This document shows positions 9,474 to 17,281 of a stretch of DNA of 64,000 nucleotides, piece after piece. This stretch comes from Pseudomonas putida (lineage in GTDB: Bacteria; Pseudomonadota; Gammaproteobacteria; Pseudomonadales; Pseudomonadaceae): the NCBI RefSeq assembly GCF_028682475.1, contig NZ_JANHLE010000027.1, positions 1 through 64,000 on the forward strand, given 5' to 3'. Below the pieces are notes generated by a model, which saw only the letters and a program-made list of their open reading frames with translations, made no database searches and had not been told where the DNA came from. Each line of letters begins with the position of its first letter. The stretch's first letter is position 1. Both the position numbers and the translations under genes were made by a program.

Positions 9474-9791
9474 ATGTTCCGTACTCGCTTGTTTGGCGCC
9501 GCACTGGTACTGGCTCTGGCTTCCACTGCCAACGCCACCAGCTTCGTCGTCACCACCGACACCATTGTTCGCGGCGTTGCCGCTTCCACCGATGCCACCT
9601 CCGATGTGTCCTCGTCGTTCCGTGACGACAAGATCGTGCGCGCCGCCCGTGACGACGCTGCCAGCTTCGTTGCCAGCCACGGCGAGATTCGCGGCGTGAA
9701 GTTGGAAAGTGCCTTCGCCCACATCCGTCAGCAGGCACCCAGCCTGCAGGCCAGCGACGCACAACTGGCCCAGGCCATCCTGGCGCTCTGA
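9474..9791 (+). CDS. DUF2388 secreted protein, copy 1
   Basis: A 105-aa protein with a clear signal peptide (cleavage likely after NA, residues 21-22), so the mature form is a periplasmic or secreted protein of about 83 aa. The shared core reads RAARDDAASFVASHGEIRG, then LESAF, then LAQAILAL at the C-terminus, as in the two downstream paralogues. CAGGAG precedes the start. DUF2388 occurs mainly in Pseudomonas and has no established function. It is first of three tandem copies leading into a DUF4105 gene. Confidence 0.85.
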   Translation: MFRTRLFGAALVLALASTANATSFVVTTDTIVRGVAASTDATSDVSSSFRDDKIVRAARDDAASFVASHGEIRGVKLESAFAHIRQQAPSLQASDAQLAQAILAL

Positions 9792-9803
9792 GTTCGTCTG
9801 TTT

Positions 9804-9839
9804 CTGGCTTCATCATGTAACAACATGCAATGAAGCCAG
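9804..9839 (+). terminator. Hairpin between DUF2388 copies 1 and 2
   Basis: CTGGCTTCAT pairs perfectly with ATGAAGCCAG, with a further CATG/CATG inner stem, starting 12 bp after copy 1. No T run follows. It could terminate, attenuate, or protect the copy 1 mRNA from 3' decay so that copy 1 is made in excess. Confidence 0.55.
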
Positions 9840-9911
9840 GTACCCTGCGCTGGTCCTTGCCAGCGCATTGGGATAGCCTTTGCCGTTTGATTTGCCAGCC
9901 CTACGAGACCC

Positions 9912-10205
9912 ATGCGTTATCTGCCATTGCTGTTGCTTGTGTGCTGCTGGACCAGTAGCGCCCACGCCCTGGACCTCACTACCAACAATCTTGTCGTCAG
10001 CGGTTACGTCACCAGCAAGGTGACCTCGGCGCCCTTCGATCGCAAACTGCTGCGCAATGCCCAGGATGATGCCGCCGCGTTTGTCGCCAGCGACGGCCGG
10101 ATAAACGGTGCCCGACTGCAGGCTGCCCTGAACCGGTTGCGCGAGAGCAACCCCGAACTTGCTGTCGCCGACCTTGAACTGGCGCAGGCAATTCTCGTCC
10201 AATGA
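9912..10205 (+). CDS. DUF2388 secreted protein, copy 2
   Basis: A 97-aa paralogue with a signal peptide ending near AHA (residues 17-19). The core is LLRNAQDDAAAFVASDGRING, then RLQAALNRLRESNPEL and a C-terminal LAQAILVQ. It is the most divergent of the three copies and lacks the longer TTDTIVRG / TSNIIVRA stretch. It is followed by copy 3 after 27 bp. Confidence 0.83.
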   Translation: MRYLPLLLLVCCWTSSAHALDLTTNNLVVSGYVTSKVTSAPFDRKLLRNAQDDAAAFVASDGRINGARLQAALNRLRESNPELAVADLELAQAILVQ

Positions 10206-10232
10206 TTACCCTCGTTCTCCCGGAGATGTTCC

Positions 10233-10553
10233 ATGCGTAACCCGCTGATTGCCGCCACCCTTGGCCTTCTGTTGCTGGCCGATGTAGCCCAGGCGCAAAC
10301 CCTGGTGGCCACCAGCAATATCATCGTGCGCGCGTTCGGCCGTTCGATCGACTTCACCTCAGATACCACCACTTCGATCCGTGACTCCAAAGTCGTCCGT
10401 GAAGCCCGTGACGATGCGGCCAGTTACGTCGCCAGCAGCGGTGAAATCCGTGGCGCCCAGCTGGAAGCCGCCTTCGATACCTTGCGCCAGCGTGTACCTG
10501 AAGCACGCCAGGCCAGCGATCAAGCCCTGGCTGAAGCCATTCTCGCCCTGTGA
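10233..10553 (+). CDS. DUF2388 secreted protein, copy 3
   Basis: A 106-aa paralogue closest to copy 1. It has a signal peptide ending near AQA (residues 20-22), the core VREARDDAASYVASSGEIRGAQLEAAF split by few changes, and the same C-terminus AEAILAL. GGAG lies 8 bp before the start. Its stop codon overlaps the GTG start of the DUF4105 gene (GTGA at 10550-10553), so the two are translationally coupled. Confidence 0.85.
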   Translation: MRNPLIAATLGLLLLADVAQAQTLVATSNIIVRAFGRSIDFTSDTTTSIRDSKVVREARDDAASYVASSGEIRGAQLEAAFDTLRQRVPEARQASDQALAEAILAL

Positions 10554-12508
10554 ACACCCTGCGCGCCTGGTTGCTGGGTGGCCTGCTGACGCTACTGGGC
10601 AGCCCAGCCCTGGCCGACCTGCAGTTGCAACTGCAGACCGAGGGGCTTGAACCGGCCCAGCAACGAGCCAGCCAGGCGCTGCTGGACGAAGCCATGCAGG
10701 CACTGCCGCCGAGCTTCAAGGCACGCCTGGATCGCCGTGTCCGGGTCAGCTGGAGCACGAAAATGCCTGAAGACGCCTACGGCCAGGCGTCGCTGGTATC
10801 AACCCTCGAGCTCAATCGCCGGTTGCTGCCCGGCCTCACCGATGGCAGCGCAGCTACCCGCAAGACCGGCCGCCCCCACGGCACCGTGCGCCAGGAGCTG
10901 CTGGCCACCGTGCTGCACGAGCTGACGCATATCTACGATCGCGCCCGCCTCTGGCAGGGCAGCGAACGACGCCTGATCACCCAGTGTGCGCGACACCTCG
11001 ACAGCCAGGGTAAAGTCGGCCTGCCTGAACAGTGCCGCGGCCAGAGCGAACGGCGTTTTACTCTCAGCGATGACCCGCGCCTTCTCGACCTGGCCGGCTG
11101 GCCGCAGTATGTCGGCAGGCGAGGGGAGCGCGAACAGCACAACCGCCAGGTTGCTCGCAGCCCCGACAGTTACGAGCTGAGCAGTCCGAAGGAATTCATC
11201 GCGGTCAACATGGAGTATTTCCTCCTTGACCCGAGCTTCGCCTGCCGGCGGCCGGCGCTGCAGGGTTATCTGAAAGCGCATTTCGACTGGGCGCCGGAAC
11301 ATCCGGCCTGCCCGCAAGCGCTGCCGTTTCTCAATGCCGGTAATGATTTTGCCAAGACGCCACTGGGCGAAATCGATCCGGAGCGTGTGTACGCCGTGGA
11401 CTACCTGTTGGCCGAGGCCAACCAGAACTGGGTCAGCCGCTGGGGCCACAGTATGCTGCGTCTGGTCATTTGCGCCCCCGGACGCCCGCGTGGACCTGAC
11501 TGCCGGCTCGACCTCGACCAGCACCTGGTGCTGTCGTACCGCGCCTTCGTCAACGATGTGCAGCTATCGAGCTGGGACGGCCTGACCGGGGCCTACCCAT
11601 CACGGCTGTTCGTCCTGCCACTGGCCCAGGTCATCGACGAGTACACCAAGACCGAATTGCGCAGTCTCGCCTCGATTCCCCTCAAGTTCGAGCGCAACGA
11701 GCTGGAAAGCCTGGTACGCCAGGCCGCCGAGATGCATTGGAGCTACGACGGCAACTATTACTTCCTGTCCAACAACTGTGCAGTGGAAACCCTCAAGCTG
11801 TTGCGCAGTGGTACCGCCAACCCGCGCCTGAGCGATCTGGACAGCATCGTGCCCAATGGTTTGCTGGAAGTGCTGCAGGGACGCGGACTGGCCGATGTCA
11901 GCGTGCTCGATGATCCGCGCGAGGCGCTGCGCCTGGGTTACCGTTTCGATTCCTACCGCGACCGTTACCAGGCCATGTTCCTGGTGCTTAAACAGCAACT
12001 GCCGATCCCGCAGGACAGTGTCGAAGCCTGGCTGGACCAATCTGCCAAACAACGCCAGCAATGGTTCGCACAGGCTGATCTGCGCACCAGTGCAGCGCTG
12101 CTTCTACTTGAGCAGGCGAGCTTGCGCCAGCAACTGCTGCTGGCCCAGGACGAGGTTAAACAGCGCTACCTGACCGGTCGGGCCGCGAATGATGGGAGCG
12201 TGGCCAAGGCCAATGGCACGCTGCAGCAGATTCTTGCCAACAGCGGTTTTCTCAGCCGGCCGGCAGAACTGCTGGGCAGCAGTGGCTACGGCTTGCCACA
12301 GGCAGGGGAACGCAAGCTGTTGATCAGCGAGTCCAGCCAGCGACAGAAGCAGCTGCAAAGCCTCAGCGCCGATCTGGACAAAGAAGTACGTGCGCTGCTC
12401 GGCCCGGCCAGAGCTGCAGAAATCGCCGCAGTCGAAGCCAACATCAAGCAGGTTGGCGAACATTTGCGTGCCCTGCACAAGGCTGCGGGAGGCCTGCAGC
12501 TGCCCTGA
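10550..12508 (+). CDS. Large periplasmic DUF4105 (Lnb N-terminal domain-like) protein with an added HExxH domain
   Basis: A 652-aa protein with a signal peptide (cleaved near ALA, residue 22). The N-terminal part (about 25-260) holds a zincin-type HELTH motif at 123-127, and KEFIAVNMEYF (214-224) could supply the third zinc ligand. The central part is a DUF4105 domain. This is the papain/NlpC-like fold now named Lnb N-terminal periplasmic domain, with His300 in WGHSMLR and Cys410 in NNCAV as the probable catalytic pair. The C-terminus (about 480-650) is glutamine-rich and helical. It starts with GTG overlapping the stop of DUF2388 copy 3. The Lnb family includes an enzyme that N-acylates lipoproteins; whether this protein does so is unknown. 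It has no membrane helix after the signal. Confidence 0.85.
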   Translation: MNTLRAWLLGGLLTLLGSPALADLQLQLQTEGLEPAQQRASQALLDEAMQALPPSFKARLDRRVRVSWSTKMPEDAYGQASLVSTLELNRRLLPGLTDGSAATRKTGRPHGTVRQELLATVLHELTHIYDRARLWQGSERRLITQCARHLDSQGKVGLPEQCRGQSERRFTLSDDPRLLDLAGWPQYVGRRGEREQHNRQVARSPDSYELSSPKEFIAVNMEYFLLDPSFACRRPALQGYLKAHFDWAPEHPACPQALPFLNAGNDFAKTPLGEIDPERVYAVDYLLAEANQNWVSRWGHSMLRLVICAPGRPRGPDCRLDLDQHLVLSYRAFVNDVQLSSWDGLTGAYPSRLFVLPLAQVIDEYTKTELRSLASIPLKFERNELESLVRQAAEMHWSYDGNYYFLSNNCAVETLKLLRSGTANPRLSDLDSIVPNGLLEVLQGRGLADVSVLDDPREALRLGYRFDSYRDRYQAMFLVLKQQLPIPQDSVEAWLDQSAKQRQQWFAQADLRTSAALLLLEQASLRQQLLLAQDEVKQRYLTGRAANDGSVAKANGTLQQILANSGFLSRPAELLGSSGYGLPQAGERKLLISESSQRQKQLQSLSADLDKEVRALLGPARAAEIAAVEANIKQVGEHLRALHKAAGGLQLP

Positions 12509-12514
12509 TCAACC

Positions 12515-12916
12515 CTAGAGGGTTTCTTCGGGCTCCCCCGGCAAATGCTCATCCAGATGCAGCCAGGGCAGACGGCTACTGGTCCAGATATGCCGTTGCG
12601 GCCGGGCCAGCTCCGGCTGATCCAGCGTGGTGATGGTAATGTCGATGGTTTCCGGGCTCAGGTCGGTGGTCAGCGCCACTTGCGCCCCGCATCGACTGCA
12701 GAAGTAGCGCACGCAGCTGGGAGAAGAGTCGTAGCGTTGCGGCGTACCGCTCAGCCACTGGAAATCCGCGCAGGGCAGGGTCGCCCAGGTCACCAGCAGC
12801 CCGCCACTGACACGTCGGCACACCGAGCAATGACAGTGGGCAACATCTGTCATCGGCCCTCGAACCCGGTAGCGCAAGGCACCGCAATGGCAGCCGCCTT
12901 CGTATGTATCGCCCAT
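12515..12916 (-). CDS. GFA family (Mss4-like fold) zinc protein
   Basis: A 133-aa cytosolic protein with the GFA zinc-site pattern: GGCHCGALRY near the N-terminus, CHCSVCRR, and FCSRCGAQV later. The family is named for glutathione-dependent formaldehyde-activating enzymes, but most members have no known reaction. The frame extends upstream to 12952. The ATG at 12916 has AGGAGG at the right distance, and MGDTYEGGCHCG is a typical start. It is convergent with the DUF4105 gene, 6 bp apart. Confidence 0.88.
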   Translation of the reverse strand: MGDTYEGGCHCGALRYRVRGPMTDVAHCHCSVCRRVSGGLLVTWATLPCADFQWLSGTPQRYDSSPSCVRYFCSRCGAQVALTTDLSPETIDITITTLDQPELARPQRHIWTSSRLPWLHLDEHLPGEPEETL

Positions 12917-13079
12917 CGTTTGTCCTCCTGCGCCTGTGCTTAACGCCAACAATGCACCTCTCGTCGTCTTTGGGCCAGCGAAAGCTGGCTGAAAGCTTGC
13001 CGCCTTAGGATTGCCTCCACTACCGGCACAGACCGGTCAGCCAGGGCACCTGACTTCCCGTACAGCGCCCGGCCCAATT

Positions 13080-13090
13080 AACAACAACAA
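13080..13090 (+). promoter_or_regulatory. CA motif, possible Crc/Hfq binding site
   Basis: AACAACAACAA matches the AANAANAA signature bound by Hfq/Crc during catabolite repression in Pseudomonas. It lies 129 bases before the citrate transporter start but only 11 bases before a short upstream ORF at 13102. A role in repressing the transporter is inferred. Confidence 0.45.
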
Positions 13091-13101
13091 TGGTGATTCT
13101 G

Positions 13102-13170
13102 ATGTTTGCTTACAACCGCCTCCCCGCAGCACGCCCTCCGCTATTCCATGCGCCGCGCCTCGTGCGCTGA
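13102..13170 (+). CDS. Possible short leader ORF before the citrate transporter
   Basis: An ATG-started frame of 22 codons (starts MFAYNRLPAARP, ends HAPRLVR) lies in the 300-bp leader of the CitMHS gene. The CA motif sits where its ribosome site would be. There is only weak Shine-Dalgarno similarity (GGTGAT), and many such frames occur by chance in GC-rich DNA. Confidence 0.2.
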   Translation: MFAYNRLPAARPPLFHAPRLVR

Positions 13171-13218
13171 TCCGCCCGACTCGTTCCTTTTTCGACGCGA
13201 TACGCCTGGAGTACTCCT

Positions 13219-14526
13219 ATGCTGACCTTCCTCGGCTTTGCCATGGTCATCACCTTCATGTACCTGATCATGACCAAGCGCCTGTCGGCCTTGATCGCCC
13301 TGATCCTGGTACCGATCATTTTCGCCCTGTTCGGTGGCTTCTCGGGCGATATCGGACCGATGATGCTGCAAGGCATCACCAAGCTGGCCCCGACCGGGGT
13401 GATGCTGATGTTCGCCATCCTGTATTTCGGTCTGATGATCGATTCCGGCCTGTTCGATCCGGCCGTGCGCAAAATTCTCAAGATGGTCAAAGGCGACCCG
13501 CTGAAAGTCTCGGTGGGCACTGCTGTACTGGCCCTGGTCGTGTCGATGGACGGCGACGGCGCCACTACCTACATGATCTGCGTGGCGGCCATGCTGCCGC
13601 TGTACAGCCGCCTGGGCATGAGCCCACGGATCATGGCCGGCCTGATCATTCTCGCCGGCGGGGTCATGAACATGACTCCTTGGGGCGGCCCGACCGCGCG
13701 TGCGGCCAGCGCCCTGCATGTCGATCCTTCGGACATCTTCGTCCCGATGATCCCGGCGATGCTCGCAGGGGTGGTGGCGATCCTGGTGATTGCCTACATG
13801 TACGGTAAGCGTGAACGCGCTCGCCTGGGCGAACTGCACCTGCCAGGTGACGAAATCGACCACAGCGAAATCAGCGTTTCGCAGTTCCCCGATGCGCGCC
13901 GGCCGAAAATGATCTGGTTCAACGGTGCCCTGACCAGCGCGCTGATGGTTGCCCTGGTCGCTGGCCTGCTGCCGCTGCCGGTGCTGTTCATGGTCGCCTT
14001 CAGTATCGCCATGATCGTCAACTATCCTTGCCTGCAAATGCAGAAAGATCGCGTTGCCGCGCATTCCGGCAGCGTGCTGGCGGTGGTCGGGCTGATTTTC
14101 GCCGCGGGTATCTTCACCGGCATCCTGTCGGGTACCGGCATGGTCGAGGCCATGTCCAAGAGCCTGCTGGCAGTGATTCCTGAAGCGCTGGGCCCTTACC
14201 TGGCGGTGATCACTGCGATCGTGAGCATGCCGTTCACCTTCTTCATGTCCAACGACGCCTTCTACTACGGGGTACTGCCGGTACTCTCCGAAGCCGCCAG
14301 CCACTACGGCATCTCGCCAGTGGAAATGGCCCGCGCGTCGATCGTCGGCCAACCGGTACACCTGCTCAGCCCGCTGGTACCCTCTACCTATCTGCTGGTG
14401 GCCCTGGCCGGCATCGACTTCGGCGATCATCAGCGCTTCACCTTGAAGTGGGCAGTGCTGGTCTGCCTGTGCATAATGCTCGCCGCGCTGCTCATGGGAA
14501 TTTTCCCTCTGTTCAGCAGCCTATAA
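13219..14526 (+). CDS. CitMHS family citrate-metal:H+ symporter
   Basis: An inner-membrane transporter of 435 aa with about 11-12 helices, resembling Bacillus CitM/CitH, which take up citrate complexed with Mg2+ or Ca2+. Recognisable family segments are DGDGATTYMICVAAMLPLY, then GGVMNMTPWGGPTARAASAL, and near the C-terminus SNDAFYYGVLPVL. TGGAGTACTCCT precedes the ATG. The gene stands alone with a long leader that may be under catabolite control. The metal preference cannot be read. Confidence 0.9.
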   Translation: MLTFLGFAMVITFMYLIMTKRLSALIALILVPIIFALFGGFSGDIGPMMLQGITKLAPTGVMLMFAILYFGLMIDSGLFDPAVRKILKMVKGDPLKVSVGTAVLALVVSMDGDGATTYMICVAAMLPLYSRLGMSPRIMAGLIILAGGVMNMTPWGGPTARAASALHVDPSDIFVPMIPAMLAGVVAILVIAYMYGKRERARLGELHLPGDEIDHSEISVSQFPDARRPKMIWFNGALTSALMVALVAGLLPLPVLFMVAFSIAMIVNYPCLQMQKDRVAAHSGSVLAVVGLIFAAGIFTGILSGTGMVEAMSKSLLAVIPEALGPYLAVITAIVSMPFTFFMSNDAFYYGVLPVLSEAASHYGISPVEMARASIVGQPVHLLSPLVPSTYLLVALAGIDFGDHQRFTLKWAVLVCLCIMLAALLMGIFPLFSSL

Positions 14527-14598
14527 GACAACAGTTTCATACAACCGCAGCGCGCCCCTTGCCCGGGCGCTCTGCATTTATCGTACGAAGGAATACAC

Positions 14599-15372
14599 AT
14601 GGAATGGCTGACCAGCCCAGAAATCTGGGTTGCCTTTTTTACCCTGACGGCTCTTGAGATCGTTCTCGGCATCGACAACATCATCATGATCTCGATCCTG
14701 GTCAGCCGCATGCCCAAGCACATGCAGCAGCGCACCCGGATTTTCGGCCTGGCCCTGGCCATGGTTACCCGTATTCTGCTGCTGCTGTCGATCACCTGGG
14801 TGATGCGCCTGACGGCCGATCTGTTCGTGGTGTTCGACCAGGGCATTTCCGGTCGCGACCTGATCCTGTTCTTCGGTGGCCTGTTCCTGCTGTGGAAAAG
14901 CTCGCAAGAGATCTACCACGGCCTGGAAGGCGAGGATGAAACCCACGACGAGCCTGCCGGCAAAGGCGGCAAGTTCCTCTACACCATCATCCAGATTGCC
15001 ATCATCGACATCGTGTTCTCCCTGGACTCGGTGATCACCGCCGTCGGCATGGTTTCCCACGTTCCGGTGATGATCGCCGCCATCGTTGTCGCGGTATTGG
15101 TGATGATGCTCTGTGCCGGTGCCATCAGTAACTTCATCGACAAGCATCCTTCGCTGAAGATGCTCGCCCTGTCGTTCCTGATCGTCGTCGGTACCGTCCT
15201 GATCGCCGAAGCCTTTGAAGTGCATGTACCGAAAGGCTACGTCTACTTCGCCATGGCCTTCTCGCTGGCGGTGGAAGCCATCAACATCAAGATGCGCACC
15301 GCCATGGCCCGCAAGAAAAACCAGGAACAAGGCGAGCCGGTGAAACTTCGCAAGGACATTCCGGGTCAGTAA
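14599..15372 (+). CDS. TerC family integral membrane protein
   Basis: A 257-aa inner-membrane protein with about seven helices. Both acidic TerC motifs are present inside membrane helices: EIVLGIDNIIM near residue 20 and DIVFSLDSVITAVGMV near 140. There are no C-terminal CBS domains. TerC proteins are linked to metal (Mn2+) export and metalation of exported enzymes, and historically to tellurite resistance. GAAGGAAT is the ribosome site. A strong terminator follows. Confidence 0.9.
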   Translation: MEWLTSPEIWVAFFTLTALEIVLGIDNIIMISILVSRMPKHMQQRTRIFGLALAMVTRILLLLSITWVMRLTADLFVVFDQGISGRDLILFFGGLFLLWKSSQEIYHGLEGEDETHDEPAGKGGKFLYTIIQIAIIDIVFSLDSVITAVGMVSHVPVMIAAIVVAVLVMMLCAGAISNFIDKHPSLKMLALSFLIVVGTVLIAEAFEVHVPKGYVYFAMAFSLAVEAINIKMRTAMARKKNQEQGEPVKLRKDIPGQ

Positions 15373-15389
15373 ACCTGGAGCATCTGTTG

Positions 15390-15414
15390 AAAGGGCCCTG
15401 CGGGGCCCTTTTTT
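15390..15414 (+). terminator. Rho-independent terminator after the TerC gene
   Basis: AAGGGCCC and GGGCCCTT form a stem around a TGCG loop and run into six T residues, about 18 bp after the stop codon. Confidence 0.92.
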
Positions 15415-15591
15415 CATTTGATTTCATGACGGTATTGTTTCAAAGCTCGCGCTGGCTATGCGATGCTGGCGCCAAGCCCTTGGGCCGACTACAGCTTAAG
15501 TGAGCACCGGGAAAAACCGCCTGCGATCAGGCCGGGCTCACGGCACCACCCATTTGCCCCACTGGGGCACGATCAACAGGGGGCCTGTTCA

Positions 15592-17250
15592 ATGCTGACC
15601 CTGCTCAATCTGCTTTCCGCCGTGGCGCTGCTGATCTGGGGCACGCACATTGTGCGTACCGGCATTCTGCGGGTGTACGGTTCCAACCTGCGGCGCGTGC
15701 TGAGCCAGAACATGTCCCAGCGGCCCCTGGCGTTCCTCGCCGGGATTCTGGTGACCGCCATGGTGCAGAGCAGCAACGCGACAGCGATGCTGGTGACCTC
15801 CTTTGTCGGTCAGGGGCTGATGTCCTTGACCCCGGCGCTGGCGATCATGCTCGGCGCCGATGTCGGTACCGCGCTGATGGCGCGGGTGCTGACCTTCGAC
15901 CTGTCGTGGCTGTCGCCGCTGTTGATCTTCCTCGGGGTGATCTTCTTTCTTTCGCGCAAGCAGACCCGTGCCGGGCAGTTAGGCCGTGTCGGTATCGGGC
16001 TGGGCCTGATCATTCTCGCCCTGCAATTGATCGTCGAAGCCGCCGCACCGATTACCCAGGCCCAGGGCGTGAAAGTGCTGTTCGCCTCACTGACCGGCGA
16101 CATCTTGCTCGACGCGCTGGTCGGTGCGCTGTTCGCGCTGATTTCCTATTCAAGCCTGGCTGCCGTGCTGCTCACCGCAACCCTGGCCGGCGCCGAGCTG
16201 ATCAGCCTGCCAGTGGCCATCGGCCTGGTCATTGGCGCCAATATCGGTAGCGGGCTGCTGGCCTTCCTCAGTACCAGCATGCAGAACGCGGCCGGACGCC
16301 AGGTGGCCCTGGGCAGCCTGCTGTACAAGCTGATCGGCCTGATTCTGATTATCCCGGTGCTTGACCCGCTGGTGCGCTGGATGGACAGCCTGACGTTCAG
16401 CGCCCAGGAGCTGGTGATCGGTTTTCACCTGCTCTACAACAGCTTGCGCTGCCTGATCATGCTGCCGACGGTCACACCCATGGCCCGCGTCTGCAGCTGG
16501 CTGCTGCCGGAGCGGGCAGAAGCCAATGGCCGGGCGCGGCCGCGGCACCTGGATCCGGCGGCGCTGAGCACCCCGAGTCTGGCCCTGGCCAACGCCGTGC
16601 GTGAGACCCTGCGCGTGGGCGACCTGATCGACAACATGCTCGACGCCATGCACGGTGTGCTGCTGGGCATCCACACGGCGATGACGCAGCAGGTGCGCAG
16701 CCTCGGCGAAGACGTCGAAGCGCTGAACAACGCGATCAAACTGTACCTGGCGCAGATGCCCCGCGAGGACTTGAGCGGTCAGGACAGCAAGCGCTGGGCA
16801 GAAATCATCGAACTGGCGATCAACCTCAAGCTGGCCAGCGACCTGATTGAACGCATGCTGCGCAAGGTGCAGCAGCAGAAAACCTCCCAGCGCCGGGAAT
16901 TCTCTGATGTCGGCCTGGAAGAGTTGACCGGGCTGCACGCCCAGTTGCTGGCCAATCTGCGCCTGGGTCTGTCGGTCTTCCTCAGCGCCGACCCGGAAAG
17001 TGCCCGTCAGTTGCTGCGGGAAAAACGCCGCTTCCGCGCCCAGGAACGGCGCCTGGCCCATGCCCATGTCAGCCGCCTGCAACGTAAAGTGGTGCAAAGT
17101 ATCGAGACCAGCGCCTTGCACCTGGAACTGATTGCCGATATGAAACGACTGAACTCCTTGTTCTGCAGCAGTGCCTATGTAGTATTGGGTGGTTCCGATA
17201 CCGGCGGTTTGCTGCTCGACGGTGTCCCGGACGATGCCCATTCACCTTGA
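15592..17250 (+). CDS. Na/Pi cotransporter family protein with C-terminal PhoU-like domain
   Basis: A 552-aa protein. The N-terminal membrane part has the two inverted Na/Pi-cotransporter repeats with the QSSNATAML motif near residue 60 and the YSSLAAVLL copy near 185. A C-terminal cytosolic helical domain (about 330-550) resembles PhoU. Such proteins (YjbB type) move phosphate, mostly outward, when internal phosphate is high. The frame opens at 15463, but MLTLLNLLSAVALLIWG at 15592 is the family start and has an AGGGGG site upstream. Confidence 0.88.
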   Translation: MLTLLNLLSAVALLIWGTHIVRTGILRVYGSNLRRVLSQNMSQRPLAFLAGILVTAMVQSSNATAMLVTSFVGQGLMSLTPALAIMLGADVGTALMARVLTFDLSWLSPLLIFLGVIFFLSRKQTRAGQLGRVGIGLGLIILALQLIVEAAAPITQAQGVKVLFASLTGDILLDALVGALFALISYSSLAAVLLTATLAGAELISLPVAIGLVIGANIGSGLLAFLSTSMQNAAGRQVALGSLLYKLIGLILIIPVLDPLVRWMDSLTFSAQELVIGFHLLYNSLRCLIMLPTVTPMARVCSWLLPERAEANGRARPRHLDPAALSTPSLALANAVRETLRVGDLIDNMLDAMHGVLLGIHTAMTQQVRSLGEDVEALNNAIKLYLAQMPREDLSGQDSKRWAEIIELAINLKLASDLIERMLRKVQQQKTSQRREFSDVGLEELTGLHAQLLANLRLGLSVFLSADPESARQLLREKRRFRAQERRLAHAHVSRLQRKVVQSIETSALHLELIADMKRLNSLFCSSAYVVLGGSDTGGLLLDGVPDDAHSP

Positions 17251-17281
17251 CCACTGCACAATGCTCGCAAGGACGCTCGCC

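Noticed and set aside
13141..14430. 429-aa His/Asp/Gln-rich frame opposite the citrate transporter
   Set aside because: This composition is the usual antisense reading of a hydrophobic membrane protein gene; no family motif is visible.
14527..14598. Possible yybP-ykoY (Mn2+) riboswitch before the TerC gene
   Set aside because: TerC genes often carry one, but the spacer is only 72 bp and lacks the conserved motifs; it shows just a small GC hairpin.
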